From positions 71,085,257 to 71,149,256 of the forward strand of contig JASEVX010000008.1 of NCBI GenBank assembly GCA_031761405.1: DNA of 64,000 nucleotides. The letters run 5' to 3'. The position numbers and the translations under genes are program-made. The notes below the pieces were generated by a model. The model ran no database searches. It was not told the DNA's origin and saw nothing but the letters and a program-made list of their open reading frames with translations. This document shows, one piece after another, positions 26,401-40,104 of the stretch. Positions within the stretch are counted from its first letter, which is position 1, and each line of letters starts with the position of its first letter. The stretch comes from Serripes groenlandicus. Its lineage: Eukaryota > Mollusca > Bivalvia > Cardiida > Cardiidae.

Positions 26401-28590
26401 TTGTACAACATGCAAGAATTATAACTCTGGGCCACTTTTTTGCAAAGTTATCTCCCCTTTTTCATTTTTTTAATAATTGGGTGATTTGAACTTGTATAAC
26501 TCGATAACGAAAAGAGATAGAGACTTGAAACTTAGTACAAATGTTCCCAATCAAGTGACCTACTTTCTCATGTGTATTTGAGCTTGACCGAATACTCGTT
26601 TCTGATTGGTCGATTTTTCGGACTTGTATAACTCGAAAATGACTAGTGATAGAGACTTGAAACTTAGTACATGTGATTCTAATCAAGTAGTACTACTTTC
26701 TCAAGTGTATTAGCGCATGACCGAATACTCGTTTCTGATTGGTCGATTTTTCTGACTTGTATAACTCAAAAACGACAAGTGATAGAGACTTGAAATTTAG
26801 TACATGTGTTTCTTATCAAGTAGTTCTACTTTTGCATGTGTATTAGCGCATGACCGAATACTCGTTTCTGATTGGTCGATTTTTCGGACTTGTATAACTC
26901 AAAAACGACAAGTGATAGAGACTTGAAACTTAGTACATGTGTTTCTTATCAAGTAGTACTATTTTTGCATGTGTATTAGAGCATGACCGAATACTCGTTT
27001 CTGATTGGTCGATTTTTCGGACTTGTATAACTCAAAAACGACAAGTGATAGAGACTTGAAACTTAGTACATGTGTCCCTAATCAAGTAGTAGTACTTTCG
27101 CAAGTGTATTAGCGCATTACCGAATACTCTGGGCCATTGTGTTATCTGCCCTTGTTCAATAAAATGGCAAGGGAATCGTTCGTAACTGTTGCTACAGTTA
27201 CAATCTCTAGTTACGATTCCCCAACAGAGTTGGGAATCGTATTGTTTTTCTATTGTTTTTTATTATATCCCCAAAACAAAGTTTGGGGATATATTGTTTT
27301 TGTTATTTTTCATTTTCTTATTTTTCTTTCCATTTACCTTTGTCCGGAGTTTTTCTCGGAGATGCTTCACCCGATCTTAATGAAACTTTGCACAGACATA
27401 GGCCACCACTCGCAGATGTGCATGTGTGTTTCGGAAATTTTAAAATGGTCGCCATTTCAAAATGGCAGTCGACGGGGCGAAACCTAAAAAAAACGCAAAG
27501 TGCTCGGATTTGGATGAAATTTGGTTTAAAGGTAGATATAGATGTTTCGAGTTCAAGTCCGGTATCGAAATTTTATTCTCGCGTGCGGTTTTCAATATGG
27601 CCGCCAAACGGGTGGGAAACTTGAACATTGTCCGATTTCATCGCAATTTGATTCTATAAATAGATTTTTATGTGGCGACTTCATTTCCGGTATCGAAATT
27701 TTATCCCGTGGCGGCCATTTTTTATTCAAAATGGCCGCCAAAACCTAAAAATGCTCCGATTTCGATGAAATTTGGTTTTCAAGTAGATATAGGTGTGGCG
27801 AGTTCATTTCCGATATTGAAATTTTATCCCGCGGTGGCCATTTTTTTATTCAAAATGGCCGCCAAAACTTAAAAATGCTCCGATTTTGATGAAATTTGGT
27901 TTTCAAGTAGATATAGTTGTGGTGAGTTCATTTTCGGTATCGAAAATTTATCCCCCGTGGCGGCCATTTTTTATTCAAAATGGCCGCCAAATCTTAAAAC
28001 TTCTCTGATTTTGATGAAATATGGTTTTAAAGTAGATATAGGTGTGGCGAGTTCATTTCCGTTATTGAAATTTTATCCCGCGGTCGCCATTTTTTATTCA
28101 AAATAGCCGCTAAAACTTAAAAATGCTCCGATTTCGATGAAATTTGGTTTTCAAGTAGATATAGTTCTGGCGAGTTCATTTTTGGTATCGAAAATTTATC
28201 CCCGCGGCGGCCATTTCTTATTCAAAATGGCCGCCAAAACTTAAAACTTATTCGATTTTGATGAAATTTACTTTTCAAGTATCTGAAATTTTATTGTCGC
28301 CCGCCACTTTCAAAATGGCCGCCCGAAAACTAAAAATGCTCTGATTTCGATGAAATTTGGTTTTCAAGTAAATATAGGTGTGTCGAGTTCATTCCCGGTA
28401 TCGAAATTTTATCCCGTGACGACAATTTGCCGGTTTTGGGGATATATGTGACTTGCTTGCAATCACAATCAGTACTTGTTATTATTATTATTATTCTTTA
28501 TTCTCCTATCCAAAAATTTTGTCCAGAGCAATACTCATAAACTACTTGATGGAATTGATCGAAACTTGCAACATAGATAGATGGCAATGT
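20489..28590 (+). repeat. Higher-order repeat 2, copy 1 (~8.1 kb)
   Basis: Anchors 21524, 22529, 23726, 24809, 26085 and 27164 recur 9398-9399 bp later. Shared private variants include ACGG at the 24809 anchor, 'tagacacttgaaactaag' near 24560, and the nested element at 27264. Similarity begins near 20487 and fades near 28590; the next 1.3 kb differs. Confidence 0.88.
27264..28478 (+). mobile_element. Nested HINE-like element with 'WGCC' tandem repeats, copy 1
   Basis: Perfect 14 bp subterminal inverted repeats, TATATCCCCAAAAC at 27264-27277 and GTTTTGGGGATATA at 28433-28446. The left one is followed at once by its own inverted copy (GTTTGGGGATAT), as in the array unit. The right one is followed by a stem-loop (GTGAcTTGC-tt-GCAATCAC) and 'cttgtta', parallel to the array's 'ctagtta'. 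Inside are five or more ~124 bp units, each with the palindrome GGCGGCCATTTT..AAAATGGCCGCC (copies at 27715, 27838, 27964, 28087, 28211) and 'cgatgaaatttgg'. It sits in the (TTA)n of an array unit. No transposase or helicase is encoded. Confidence 0.75.
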
Positions 28591-29886
28591 AAACTTGTGT
28601 AGTTTTCAAGAATGATAACTCTGAGCCACTGTTTTGCAAAGTTATCTCCCCTTTTTCAATATTTTAATCAATTTTTGTCAGAGCGATATCTTGTGAACGA
28701 ATGGTCAGATAATATTGAAACTTGGAACATAGATAGATGGCACTGTGCAGTTGTACAACATGCAAGAATTATAACTATGGGCCACTTTTTTGCAAAGTTA
28801 TCTCCCCTTTTTCATTTTTTTAATAATTGGGTGATTTGAACTTGTATAACTCGATAACGAAAAGAGATAGAGACTTGAAACTTAGTACAAATGTTCCCAA
28901 TCAAGTGACCTACTTTCTCATGTGTATTTGAGCTTGACCGAATACTCGTTTCTGATTGGTCGATTTTTCGGACTTGTATAACTCAAAAACGACAAGTGAT
29001 AGAGACTTGAAACTTAGTACATGTGTTTCTAATCAAGTAGTACTACTTTCTCAAGTGAATTAGCGCATGACCGAATACTCGTTTCTGATTGGTCGATTTT
29101 TCTGACTTGTATAACTCAAAAACGACAAGTGATAGAGACTTGAAACTTAGTACATGTGTTTCTTATCAAGTAGTTCTACTTTTGCATGTGTATTAGCGCA
29201 TGACCGAATACTCGTTTCTGATTGGTTGATTTTTCGGACTTGTATAACTCAAAAACGACAAGTGATAGTGACTTGAAACTTAGTACGTGTGTTTCTAATC
29301 AAGTAGTTCTACTTTCTCAAGTGTATTAGCGCATGACCGAATACTCGTTTCTGATTGGTCGATTTTTCGGAATTGTATAACTCAAAAACGACAAGTGATA
29401 GAGACTTGAAACTTAGTACATGTGTTCCTAATCAAGTAGTACTACTTTCTCAAGTGTATTAGCGCATGACCGAATACTCGTTTCTGATTGGTCGATTTTT
29501 CGGAATTGTATAACTCAAAAACGACAAGTGATAGAGACTTGAAACTTAGTACATCTGTTCCCAATCAAGTAGTACTACTTTCGCAAGAGTATTAGCGCAT
29601 GACCGAATACTCGTTTCTGTTATCTCCCCTTGTTAAATAAAATGGCAAGGGAATCGTTCGTAACTGTTGCTACAGTTACAATCTCTAGTTATTATTACGA
29701 TTCCCCAACAGAGTTGGGAATCGTATTGTTTTTCTATTGTTTTTTCTTTTTATTATTATTATTATTATTATTCTCTTTCAGCTATCCAAATTTTTGTCCA
29801 GAGCAATACTCATAAACTACTTGATGGAATTGATCGAAACTTGCAACATAGATATATGGCAATGTGAACTTGTGTAGTTTTTAAGA

Positions 29887-32800
29887 ATGATAACTCTGAG
29901 CCACTTTTTTGCAAAGTTATCTCCCCTTTTTCAATATTTTAATCAATTTTTGTCAGAGCCATATCTTGTGAACGAATGGTCAGATATTATTGAAACTTGG
30001 AACATAGATAGATGGCACTGTGCAGTTGTACAACATGCAAGAATTATAACTCTGGGCCACTTTTTTGCAAAGTTATCTCCCCTTTTTCATTTTTTTAATA
30101 ATTGGGTGATTTGAACTTGTATAACTCGATAACGAAAAGAGATAGAGACTTTAAACTTAGTAAAAATGTTCCCAATCAAGTGACCTACTTTCTCATGTGT
30201 ATTTGAGCTTGACCGAATACTCGTTTCTGATTGGTCGATTTTTCGGACTTGTATAACTCGAAAATGACTAGTGATAGAGACTTGAAACTTAGTACATGTC
30301 ATTCTAATCAAGTAGTACTACTTTCTCAAGTGTATTAGCGCATGACCGAATACTCGTTTCTGATTGGTCGATTTTTCTGACTTGTATAACTCAAAAACGA
30401 CAAGTGATAGAGACTTGAAACTTAGTACATGTGTTTCTTATCAAGTAGTTCTACTTTTGCATGTGTATTAGCGCATGACCGAATACTCGTTTCTGATTGG
30501 TCGATTTTTCGGACTTGTATAACTCAAAAACGACAAGTGATAGAGACTTGAAACTTAGTACATGTGTTTCTTATCAAGTAGTTCTACTTTTGCATGTGTA
30601 TTAGCGCATGACCGAATACTCGTTTCTGATTGGTCGATTTTTCGGACTTGTATAAATCAAAAACGACAAGTGATAGAGACTTGAAACTTAGTACATGTGT
30701 TTCTTATCAAGTAGTACTATTTTTGCATGTGTATTAGCGCATGACCGAATACTCGTTTCTGATTGGTCGATTTTTCGGACTTGTATAACTCAAAAACGAC
30801 AATTGATAGAGACTTGAAACTTAGTACATGTGTCCCTAATCAAGTAGTAGTACTTTCGCAAGTGTATTAGCGCATTACCGAATACTCTGGGCCATTGTGT
30901 TATCTGCCCTTGTTCAATACAATGGCAAGGGAATCGTTCGTAACTGTTGCTACAGTTACAATCTCTAGTTACGATTCCCCAACAGAGTTGGGAATCGTAT
31001 TGTTTTTCTATTGTTTTTTATTATTATTATTCTTTATTCTCCTATCCAAAAATTTTGCCAAATTTTGTCCAGAGCAATACTCATAAACGACTTGATGGAA
31101 TTGATCGAAACTTGCAACATAGATAGATGGCAATGTGAACTTGTGTAGTTTTCAAGAATGATAACTCTGAGCCACTTTTTTGCAAAGTTATCTCCCCTTT
31201 TTCAATATTTTAATCAATTTTTGTCAGAGCGATATCTTGTGAACGAATGGTCAGATATAATTGAAACTTGGAACATAGATAGATGGCACTGTGCAGTTGT
31301 ACAACATGCAAGAATTATAACTCTGGGCCACTTTTTTGCAAAGTTATCTCCCCTTTTTCATTTTTTTAATAATTGGGTGATTTGAACTTGTATAACTCAA
31401 TAACGAAAAGAGATAGAGACTTGAAACTTAGTACAAATGTTCCCAATCAAGTGACCTACTTTCTCATGTGTATTTGAGCTTGACCGAATACTCGTTTCTG
31501 ATTGGTCGATTTTTCGGACTTGTATAACTCGAAAATGACTAGTGATAGAGACTTGAAACTTAGTACATGTGATTCTAATCAAGTAGTACTACTTTCTCAA
31601 GTGTATTAGCGCATGACCGAATACTCGTTTCTGATTGGTCGATTTTTCTGACTTGTATAACTCAAAAACGACAAGTGATAGAGACTTGAAACTTAGTACA
31701 TGTGTTTCTTATCAAGTAGTACTACTTTTGCATGTGTATAAGCGCATGACCGAATACTCGTTTCTGATTGGTCGATTTTTCGGACTTGTATAACTCAAAA
31801 ACGACAAATGATAGAGACTTGAAACTTAGTACATGTGTCCCTAATCAAGTAGTAGTACTTTCGCAAGTGTATTAGCGCATTACCGAATACTCTGGGCCAT
31901 TGTGTTATCTGCCCTTGTTCAATAAAATGGCAAGGGAATCGTTCGTAACTGTTGCTACAGTTACAATCTCTAGTTATTATTATTATTATTATTCTCTTTT
32001 TTGTCCAGAGCAATACTCATAAACTACTTGATGGAATTGATCGAAACTTGCAACATAGATATATGGCAATGTGAACTTGTGTAGTTTTTAAGAATGATAA
32101 CTCTGAGCCACTTTTTTGCAAAGTTATCTCCCCTTTTTCAATATTTTAATCAATTTTTGTCAGAGCGATATCTTGTGAACGAATGGTCAGATATTATTGA
32201 AACTTGGAACATAGATAGATGGCACTGTGCAGTTGTACAACATGCAAGAATTATAACTCTGGGCCACTTTTTTGCAAAGTTATCTCCCCTTTTTCATTTT
32301 TTTAATAATTGGGTGATTTGAACTTGTATAACTCGATAACGAAAAGAGATAGAGACTTGAAACTTAGTACAAATGTTCCCAATCAAGTGACCTACTTTCT
32401 CATGTGTATTTGAGCTTGACCGAATACTCGTTTCTGATTGGTCGATTTTTCGGACTTGTATAACTCGAAAATGACTAGTGATAGAGACTTGAAACTTAGT
32501 ACATGTCATTCTAATCAAGTAGTACTACTTTCTCAAGTGTATTAGCGCATGACCGAATACTCGTTTCTGATTGGTCGATTTTTCTGACTTGTATAACTCA
32601 AAAACGACAAGTGATAGAGACTTGAAACTTAGTACATGTGTTTCTTATCAAGTAGTTCTACTTTTGCATGTGTATTATCGCATGACCGAATACTCGTTTC
32701 TGATTGGTCGATTTTTCGGACTTGTATAACTCAAAAACGACAAGTGATAGAGACTTGAAACTTAGTACATGTGTTTCTAATCAAGTAGTACTACTTTCTT

Positions 32801-35800
32801 AAGTGAATTAGCCCATGACCGAATACTCGTTTCTGATTGGTCGATTTTTCGGACATGTATAACTCAAAAACGACAAGTGATAGAGACTTGAAACTTAGTA
32901 CAAGTGTTCCCAATCAAGTGATACTACTTTCTCATGTGTATTTGCGCATGACCGAATACTCGCTTCTGATTGGTCGATTTTTCGGACTTGTATAACTCAA
33001 AAACGACAAGTGATCGAGACTTGAAACTTAGTTCATGTGTTTCTAATCAAGTAGTACTACTTTCTCAAGTGTATTAGTGCATGACCGAATACTCGTGTCT
33101 GTTATCTCCCCTTGTTAAATAAAATGGCAAGGGAATCGTTCGTAACTGTTGCTACAGTTACAATCTCTAGTTATTATTATTATTATTCTTTATTCTCCTA
33201 TCCAAAATTTTTGTCCAGAGCAATACTCATAAACTACTTGATGGAATTGATCGAAACTTGCAACATAGATAGATGGCAATGTGAACTTGTGTAGTTTTCA
33301 AGAATGATAACTCTGAGCCACTTTTTTGCAAAGTTATCTCCCCTTTTTCAATATTTTAATCAATTTTTGTCAGAGCGATATCTTGTGAACGAATGGTCAG
33401 ATATTATTGAAACTTGGAACATAGATAGATGGCACTGTGCAGTTGTACACCATGCAAGAATTATAACTCTGGGCCACTTTTTTGCAAAGTTATCTCCCCT
33501 TTTTCATTTTTTTAAATAATTGGGTGATTTGAACTTGTATAACTCGATAACGAAAAGAGATAGAGACTTGAAACTTAGTACAAATGTTCCCAATCAAGTG
33601 ACCTACTTTCTCATGTGTATTTGAGCTTGACCGAATACTCGTTTCTGATTGGTCGATTTTTCGGACTTGTATAACTCGAAAATGACTAGTGATAGAGACT
33701 TGAAACTTAGTACATGTGATTCTAATCAAGTAGTACTACTTTCTCAAGTGTATTAGCGCATGACCGAATACTCGTTTCTGATTGGTCGATTTTTCTGACT
33801 TGTATAACTCAAAAACGACAAGTGATAGAGACTTGAAACTTAGTACATGTGTTTCTTATCAAGTAGTTCTACTTTTGCATGTGTATTAGCGCATGACCGA
33901 ATACTCGTTTCTGATTGGTCGATTTTTCGGACTTGTATAACTCAAAAACGACAAGTGATAGACACTTGAAACTAAGTACATGTGTTTCTTATCAAGTAGT
34001 ACTACTTTTGCATGTGTATTAGCGCATGACCGAATACTCGTTTCTGATTGGTCGATTTTTCGGACTTGTATAACTCAAAAACGACAAGTGATAGAGACTT
34101 GAAACTTAGTACATGTGTCCCTAATCAAGTAGTAGTACTTTCGTAAGTGTATAAGCGCATGACCGAATACTCTGGGCCATTGTGTTATCTGCCCTTGTTC
34201 AATAAAACGGCAAGGGAATCGTTCGTAACTGTTGCTACAGTTACAATCTCTAGTTATTACGATTCCCCAACAGAGTTGGGAATCGTATTGTTTTTCTATT
34301 GTTTTTTATTATTATTATTCTTTATTCTCCTATCCAAAAAATTTGCCAAATTTTGTCCAGAGCAATACTCATAAACTACTTGATGGAATTGATCGAAACT
34401 TGCAACATAGATAGATGGCAATGTGAACTTGTGTAGTTTTCAAGAATGATAACTCTGAGCCACTTTTTTTGCAAAGTTATCTCCCCTTTTTCAATATTTT
34501 AATCAATTTTTGTCAGAGCGATATCTTGTGAACGAATGGTCAGATATTATTGAAACTTGGAACATAGATAGATGGCACTGTGCAGTTGTACAACATGCAA
34601 GAATTATAACTCTGGGCCACTTTTTTGCAAAGTTATCTCCCTTTTTTCATTATTTTTAATAATTGGGTGATTTGAACTTGTATAACTCGATAACGAAAAG
34701 AGATAGAGACTTGAAACTTAGTACAAATGTTCCCAATCAAGTGACCTACTTTCTCATGTGTATTTGAGCTTGACCGAATACTCGTTTCTGATTGGTCGAT
34801 TTTTCGGACTTGTATAACTCGAAAATGACTAGTGATAGAGACTTGAAACTTAGTACATGTGATTCTAATCAAGTAGTACTACTTTCTCAAGTGTATTAGC
34901 GCATGACCGAATACTCGTTTCTGATTGGTAGATTTTTCTGACTTGTATAACTCAAAAACGACAAGTGATAGAGACTTGAAACTTAGTACCTGTGTTTCTT
35001 ATCAAGAAGTTCTACTTTTGCATGTGTATTAGCGCATGACCGAATACTCGTTTCTGATTGGTCGATTTTTCTGACTTGTATAACTCAAAAACGACAAGTG
35101 ATAGAGACTTGAAACTTAGTACATGTGTTTCTTATCAAGTAGTTCTACTTTTGCATGTGTATTAGCGCATGACCGAATACTCGTTTCTGATTGGTCGATT
35201 TTTCGGACTTGTATAACTCAAAAACGACAAGTGATAGAGACTTGAAACTTAGTACATGTGTTTCTTATCAAGTAGTACTATTTTTGCATGTGTATTAGCG
35301 CATGACCGAATACTCGTTTCTGATTGGTCGATTTTTCGGACTTCTATAACTCAAAAACGACAAGTGATAGAGACTTGAAACTTAGTACATGTGTCCCTAA
35401 TCAAGTAGTAGTACTTTCGCAAGTGTATTAGCGCATTAACAAATACTCTGGGCCATTGTGTTATCTGCCCTTGTTCAATAAAATGGCAAGGGAATCGTTC
35501 GTAACTGTTGCTACAGTTACAATCTCTAGTTATTATTATTATTCTTTATTCTCCTATCCAAAATTTTTGTCCAGAGCAATACTCATAAACTACTTGATGG
35601 AATTGATCGAAACTTGCAACATAGATAGATGGCAATGTGAACTTGTGTAGTTTTCAAGAATGATAACTCTGAGCCACTTTTTAGCAAAGTTATCTCCCCT
35701 TTTTCAATATTTTAATCAATTTTTTGTCAGAGCGATATCTTGTGAACGAATGGTCAGATATTATTGAAACTAGGAACATAGATAGATGGCACTGTGCAGT

Positions 35801-37989
35801 TGTACAACATGCAAGAATTATAACTCTGGGCCACTTTTTTGCAAAGTTATCTCCCCTTTTTCATTTTTTTAATAATTGGGTGATTTGAACTTGTATAACT
35901 CGATAACGAAAAGAGATAGAGACTTGAAACTTAGTACAAATGTTCCCAATCAAGTGACCTACTTTCTCATGTGTATTTGAGCTTGACCGAATACTCGTTT
36001 CTGATTGGTCGATTTTTCGGACTTGTATAACTCGAAAATGACTAGTGATAGAGACTTGAAACTTAGTACATGTGATTCTAATCAAGTAGTACTACTTTCT
36101 CAAGTGTATTAGCGCATGACCGAATACTCGTTTCTGATTGGTCGATTTTTCTGACTTGTATAACTCAAAAACGACAAGTGATAGAGACTTGAAATTTAGT
36201 ACATGTGTTTCTTATCAAGTAGTTCTACTTTTGCATGTGTATTAGCGCATGACCGAATACTCGTTTCTGATTGGTCGATTTTTCGGACTTGTATAACTCA
36301 AAAACGACAAGTGATAGAGACTTGAAACTTAGTACATGTGTTTCTTATCAAGTAGTACTATTTTTGCATGTGTATTAGAGCATGACCGAATACTCGTTTC
36401 TGATTGGTCGATTTTTCGGACTTGTATAACTCAAAAACGACAAGTGATAGAGACTTGAAACTTAGTACATGTGTCCCTAATCAAGTAGTAGTACTTTCGC
36501 AAGTGTATTAGCGCATTACCGAATACTCTGGGCCATTGTGTTATCTGCCCTTGTTCAATAAAATGGCAAGGGAATCGTTCGTAACTGTTGCTACAGTTAC
36601 AATCTCTAGTTACGATTCCCCAACAGAGTTGGGAATCGTATTGTTTTTCTATTGTTTTTTATTATATCCCCAAAACAAAGTTTGGGGATATATTGTTTTT
36701 GTTATTTTTCATTTTCTTATTTTTCTTTCCATTTACCTTTGTCCGGAGTTTTTCTCGGAGATGCTTCACCCGATCTTAATGAAACTTTGCACAGACATAG
36801 GCCACCACTCGCAGATGTGCATGTGTGTTTCGGAAATTTTAAAATGGTCGCCATTTCAAAATGGCAGTCGACGGGGCGAAACCTAAAAAAAACGCAAAGT
36901 GCTCGGATTTGGATGAAATTTGGTTTAAAGGTAGATATAGATGTTTCGAGTTCAAGTCCGGTATCGAAATTTTATTCTCGCGTGCGGTTTTCAATATGGC
37001 CGCCAAACGGGTGGGAAACTTGAACATTGTCCGATTTCATCGCAATTTGATTCTATAAATAGATTTTTATGTGGCGACTTCATTTCCGGTATCGAAATTT
37101 TATCCCGTGGCGGCCATTTTTTATTCAAAATGGCCGCCAAAACCTAAAAATGCTCCGATTTCGATGAAATTTGGTTTTCAAGTAGATATAGGTGTGGCGA
37201 GTTCATTTCCGATATTGAAATTTTATCCCGCGGTGGCCATTTTTTTATTCAAAATGGCCGCCAAAACTTAAAAATGCTCCGATTTTGATGAAATTTGGTT
37301 TTCAAGTAGATATAGTTGTGGTGAGTTCATTTTCGGTATCGAAAATTTATCCCCCGTGGCGGCCATTTTTTATTCAAAATGGCCGCCAAATCTTAAAACT
37401 TCTCTGATTTTGATGAAATATGGTTTTAAAGTAGATATAGGTGTGGCGAGTTCATTTCCGTTATTGAAATTTTATCCCGCGGTCGCCATTTTTTATTCAA
37501 AATGGCCGCTAAAACTTAAAAATGCTCCGATTTCGATGAAATTTGGTTTTCAAGTAGATATAGTTCTGGCGAGTTCATTTTTGGTATCGAAAATTTATCC
37601 CCGCGGCGGCCATTTCTTATTCAAAATGGCCGCCAAAACTTAAAACTTATTCGATTTTGATGAAATTTACTTTTCAAGTATCTGAAATTTTATTGTCGCC
37701 CGCCACTTTCAAAATGGCCGCCCGAAAACTAAAAATGCTCTGATTTCGATGAAATTTGGTTTTCAAGTAAATATAGGTGTGTCGAGTTCATTCCCGGTAT
37801 CGAAATTTTATCCCGTGACGACAATTTGCCGGTTTTGGGGATATATGTGACTTGCTTGCAATCACAATCAGTACTTGTTATTATTATTATTATTCTTTAT
37901 TCTCCTATCCAAAAATTTTGTCCAGAGCAATACTCATAAACTACTTGATGGAATTGATCGAAACTTGCAACATAGATAGATGGCAATGT
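29887..37989 (+). repeat. Higher-order repeat 2, copy 2 (~8.1 kb)
   Basis: Direct copy of 20489-28590 with only scattered single-base changes, for example 'ttctcat' at 21680 against 'actcat' here. A one-base insertion in a T run near 35720 shifts the offset from 9398 to 9399. The junction sequences on both sides are ordinary array blocks. Confidence 0.88.
36663..37877 (+). mobile_element. Nested HINE-like element, copy 2
   Basis: Copy of the 27264 element carried along with higher-order repeat 2, not an independent insertion: flanks are identical and the offset is the same 9399 bp. The inverted repeats at 36663-36676 and 37832-37845 are intact. One visible difference restores a palindrome arm, 'aaaatggccgct' near 37500 against 'aaaatagccgct' in copy 1. 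Confidence 0.75.
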
Positions 37990-40104
37990 GAACTTGTGTA
38001 GTTTTGAAGAATGATAACTCTGAGCCACTTTTTTGCAAAGTTATCTCCCCTTTTTCAATATTTTAATCAATTTTTGTCAGAGCTATATCTTGTGAACGAA
38101 TGGTCAGATATTATTGAAACTTGGAACATAGATAGATGGCACTGTGCAGTTGTACAACATGCAAGAATTATAACTCTGGGCCACTTTTTTGCAAAGTTAT
38201 CTCCCCCTTTTCATTTTTTTAATAATTGGGTGATTTGAGCTTGTATAACTCAAAAACGACAAGTGATAGAGACTTGAAATTTAGTACAAATGTTCCCAAT
38301 CAAGTGATTCTACTTTCTCATGTTTATTTGAGCATGACCGAATTCTCTCTTCTGATTGGTCGATTTTTCGGACTTGTATAACTCACAAACGACTAGTGAT
38401 AGAGACTTGAAACTTAGTACATGTGTTTCTAATCAAGTAGTACTACTTTCTCAAGTGAATTAGCGCATGACCGAATACTCGTTTCTGATTGGTCGATTTT
38501 TCGGACATGTATAACTCAAAAAGCACAAGTGATAGAGACTTGAAACTTAGTACAAGTGTTCCCACTCAAGTGATATTACTTTCTCATGTGTATTTGCACA
38601 TGACCGATTACTCGCTTCTGATTGGTCGATTTTTCGGACTTGTATAACTCAAAAACGACAAGTGATAGTGACTTGAAACTTAGTACGTGTGTTTCTAATC
38701 AAGTAGTTCTACTTTCTCAAGTGTATTAGCGCATGACCGAATACTCGTTTCTGATTGGTCGATTTTTCGGAATTGTATAACTCAAAAACGACAAGTGATA
38801 GAGACTTGAAACTTAGTACATGTGTTCCTAATCAAGTAGTACTACTTTTGCAAGTGTATTAGCGCATGACCAAATACTCGTTTCTGTTATCTCCCATTGT
38901 TAAATAAAATGGCAAGGGAATCGTTCGTAACTGTTGCTACAGTTACAATCTCTAGTTATTATTATTATTCTTTATTCTCCTATCCAAAAATTTTGTCCAG
39001 AGCAATACTCATAAACTACTTGATGGAATTAATCGAAACTTGCAACATAGATAGATGGCAATGTGAACTTGTGTAGTTTTCAAGAATGATAACTCTGAGC
39101 CACTTTTTTGCAAAGTTATCTCCCCTTTTTCAATATTTTAATCACTTTTTGTCAGAGCGATATCTTGTGAACGAAAGGTCAGATATTATTGAAACTTGGA
39201 ACATAGATAGATGGCACTGTGCAGTTGTACAACATGCAAGAATTATAACTATGGGCCACTTTTTTGCAAAGTTATCTCCCCTTTTTCATTTTTTTAATAA
39301 TTGGGTGATTTGAACTTGTATAACTCGATAACGAAAAGAGATAGAGACTTGAAACTTAGTACAAATGTTCCCAATCAAGTGACCTACTTTCTCATGTGTA
39401 TTTGAGCTTGACCCGAATACTCGTTTCTGATTGGTCGATTTTTCGGACTTGTATAACTCGAAAATGACTAGTGATAGAGACTTGAAACTTAGTACATGTC
39501 ATTCTAATCAAGTAGTACTACTTTCTCAAGTGTATTAGCGCATGACCGAATACTCGTTTCTGATTGGTCGATTTTTCGGACTTGTATAACTCAAAAACGA
39601 CAAGTGATAGAGACTTGAAACTTAGTACATGTGTTTCTTATCAAGTAGTTCTACTTTTGCATGTGTATTAGCGCATGACCGAATACTCGCTTCTGATTAG
39701 TCGATTTTTCGGACTTGTTTAACTCAAAAACGACAAGTGATAGAGACTTGAAACTTAGTACATGTGTTTCTAATCAAGTAGTACTACTTTCTCAAGTGAA
39801 TTAGCGCATGACCGAATACTCGTTTCTGATTGGTCGATTTTTCGGACATGTATAACTCAAAAACGACAAGTGATAGAGACTTGAAACTTAGTACAAGTAT
39901 TCCCAATCAAGTGATACTACTTTCTCATGTGTATTTGCGCATGACCGAATACTCGCTTCTGATTGGTCGATTTTTCGGACTTGTATAACCCAAAAACGAC
40001 AAGTGATCGAGACTTGAAACTTAGTACATGTGTTTCTAATCAAGTAGTACTACTTTCTCAAGTGTATTAGTGCATGACCGAATACTCGTGTCTGTTATCT
40101 CCCC

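Noticed and set aside
27137..28478. Frames of 95-123 codons in the nested element
   Set aside because: They run across tandem units with palindromes and in several frames; no transposase or helicase motif is present.
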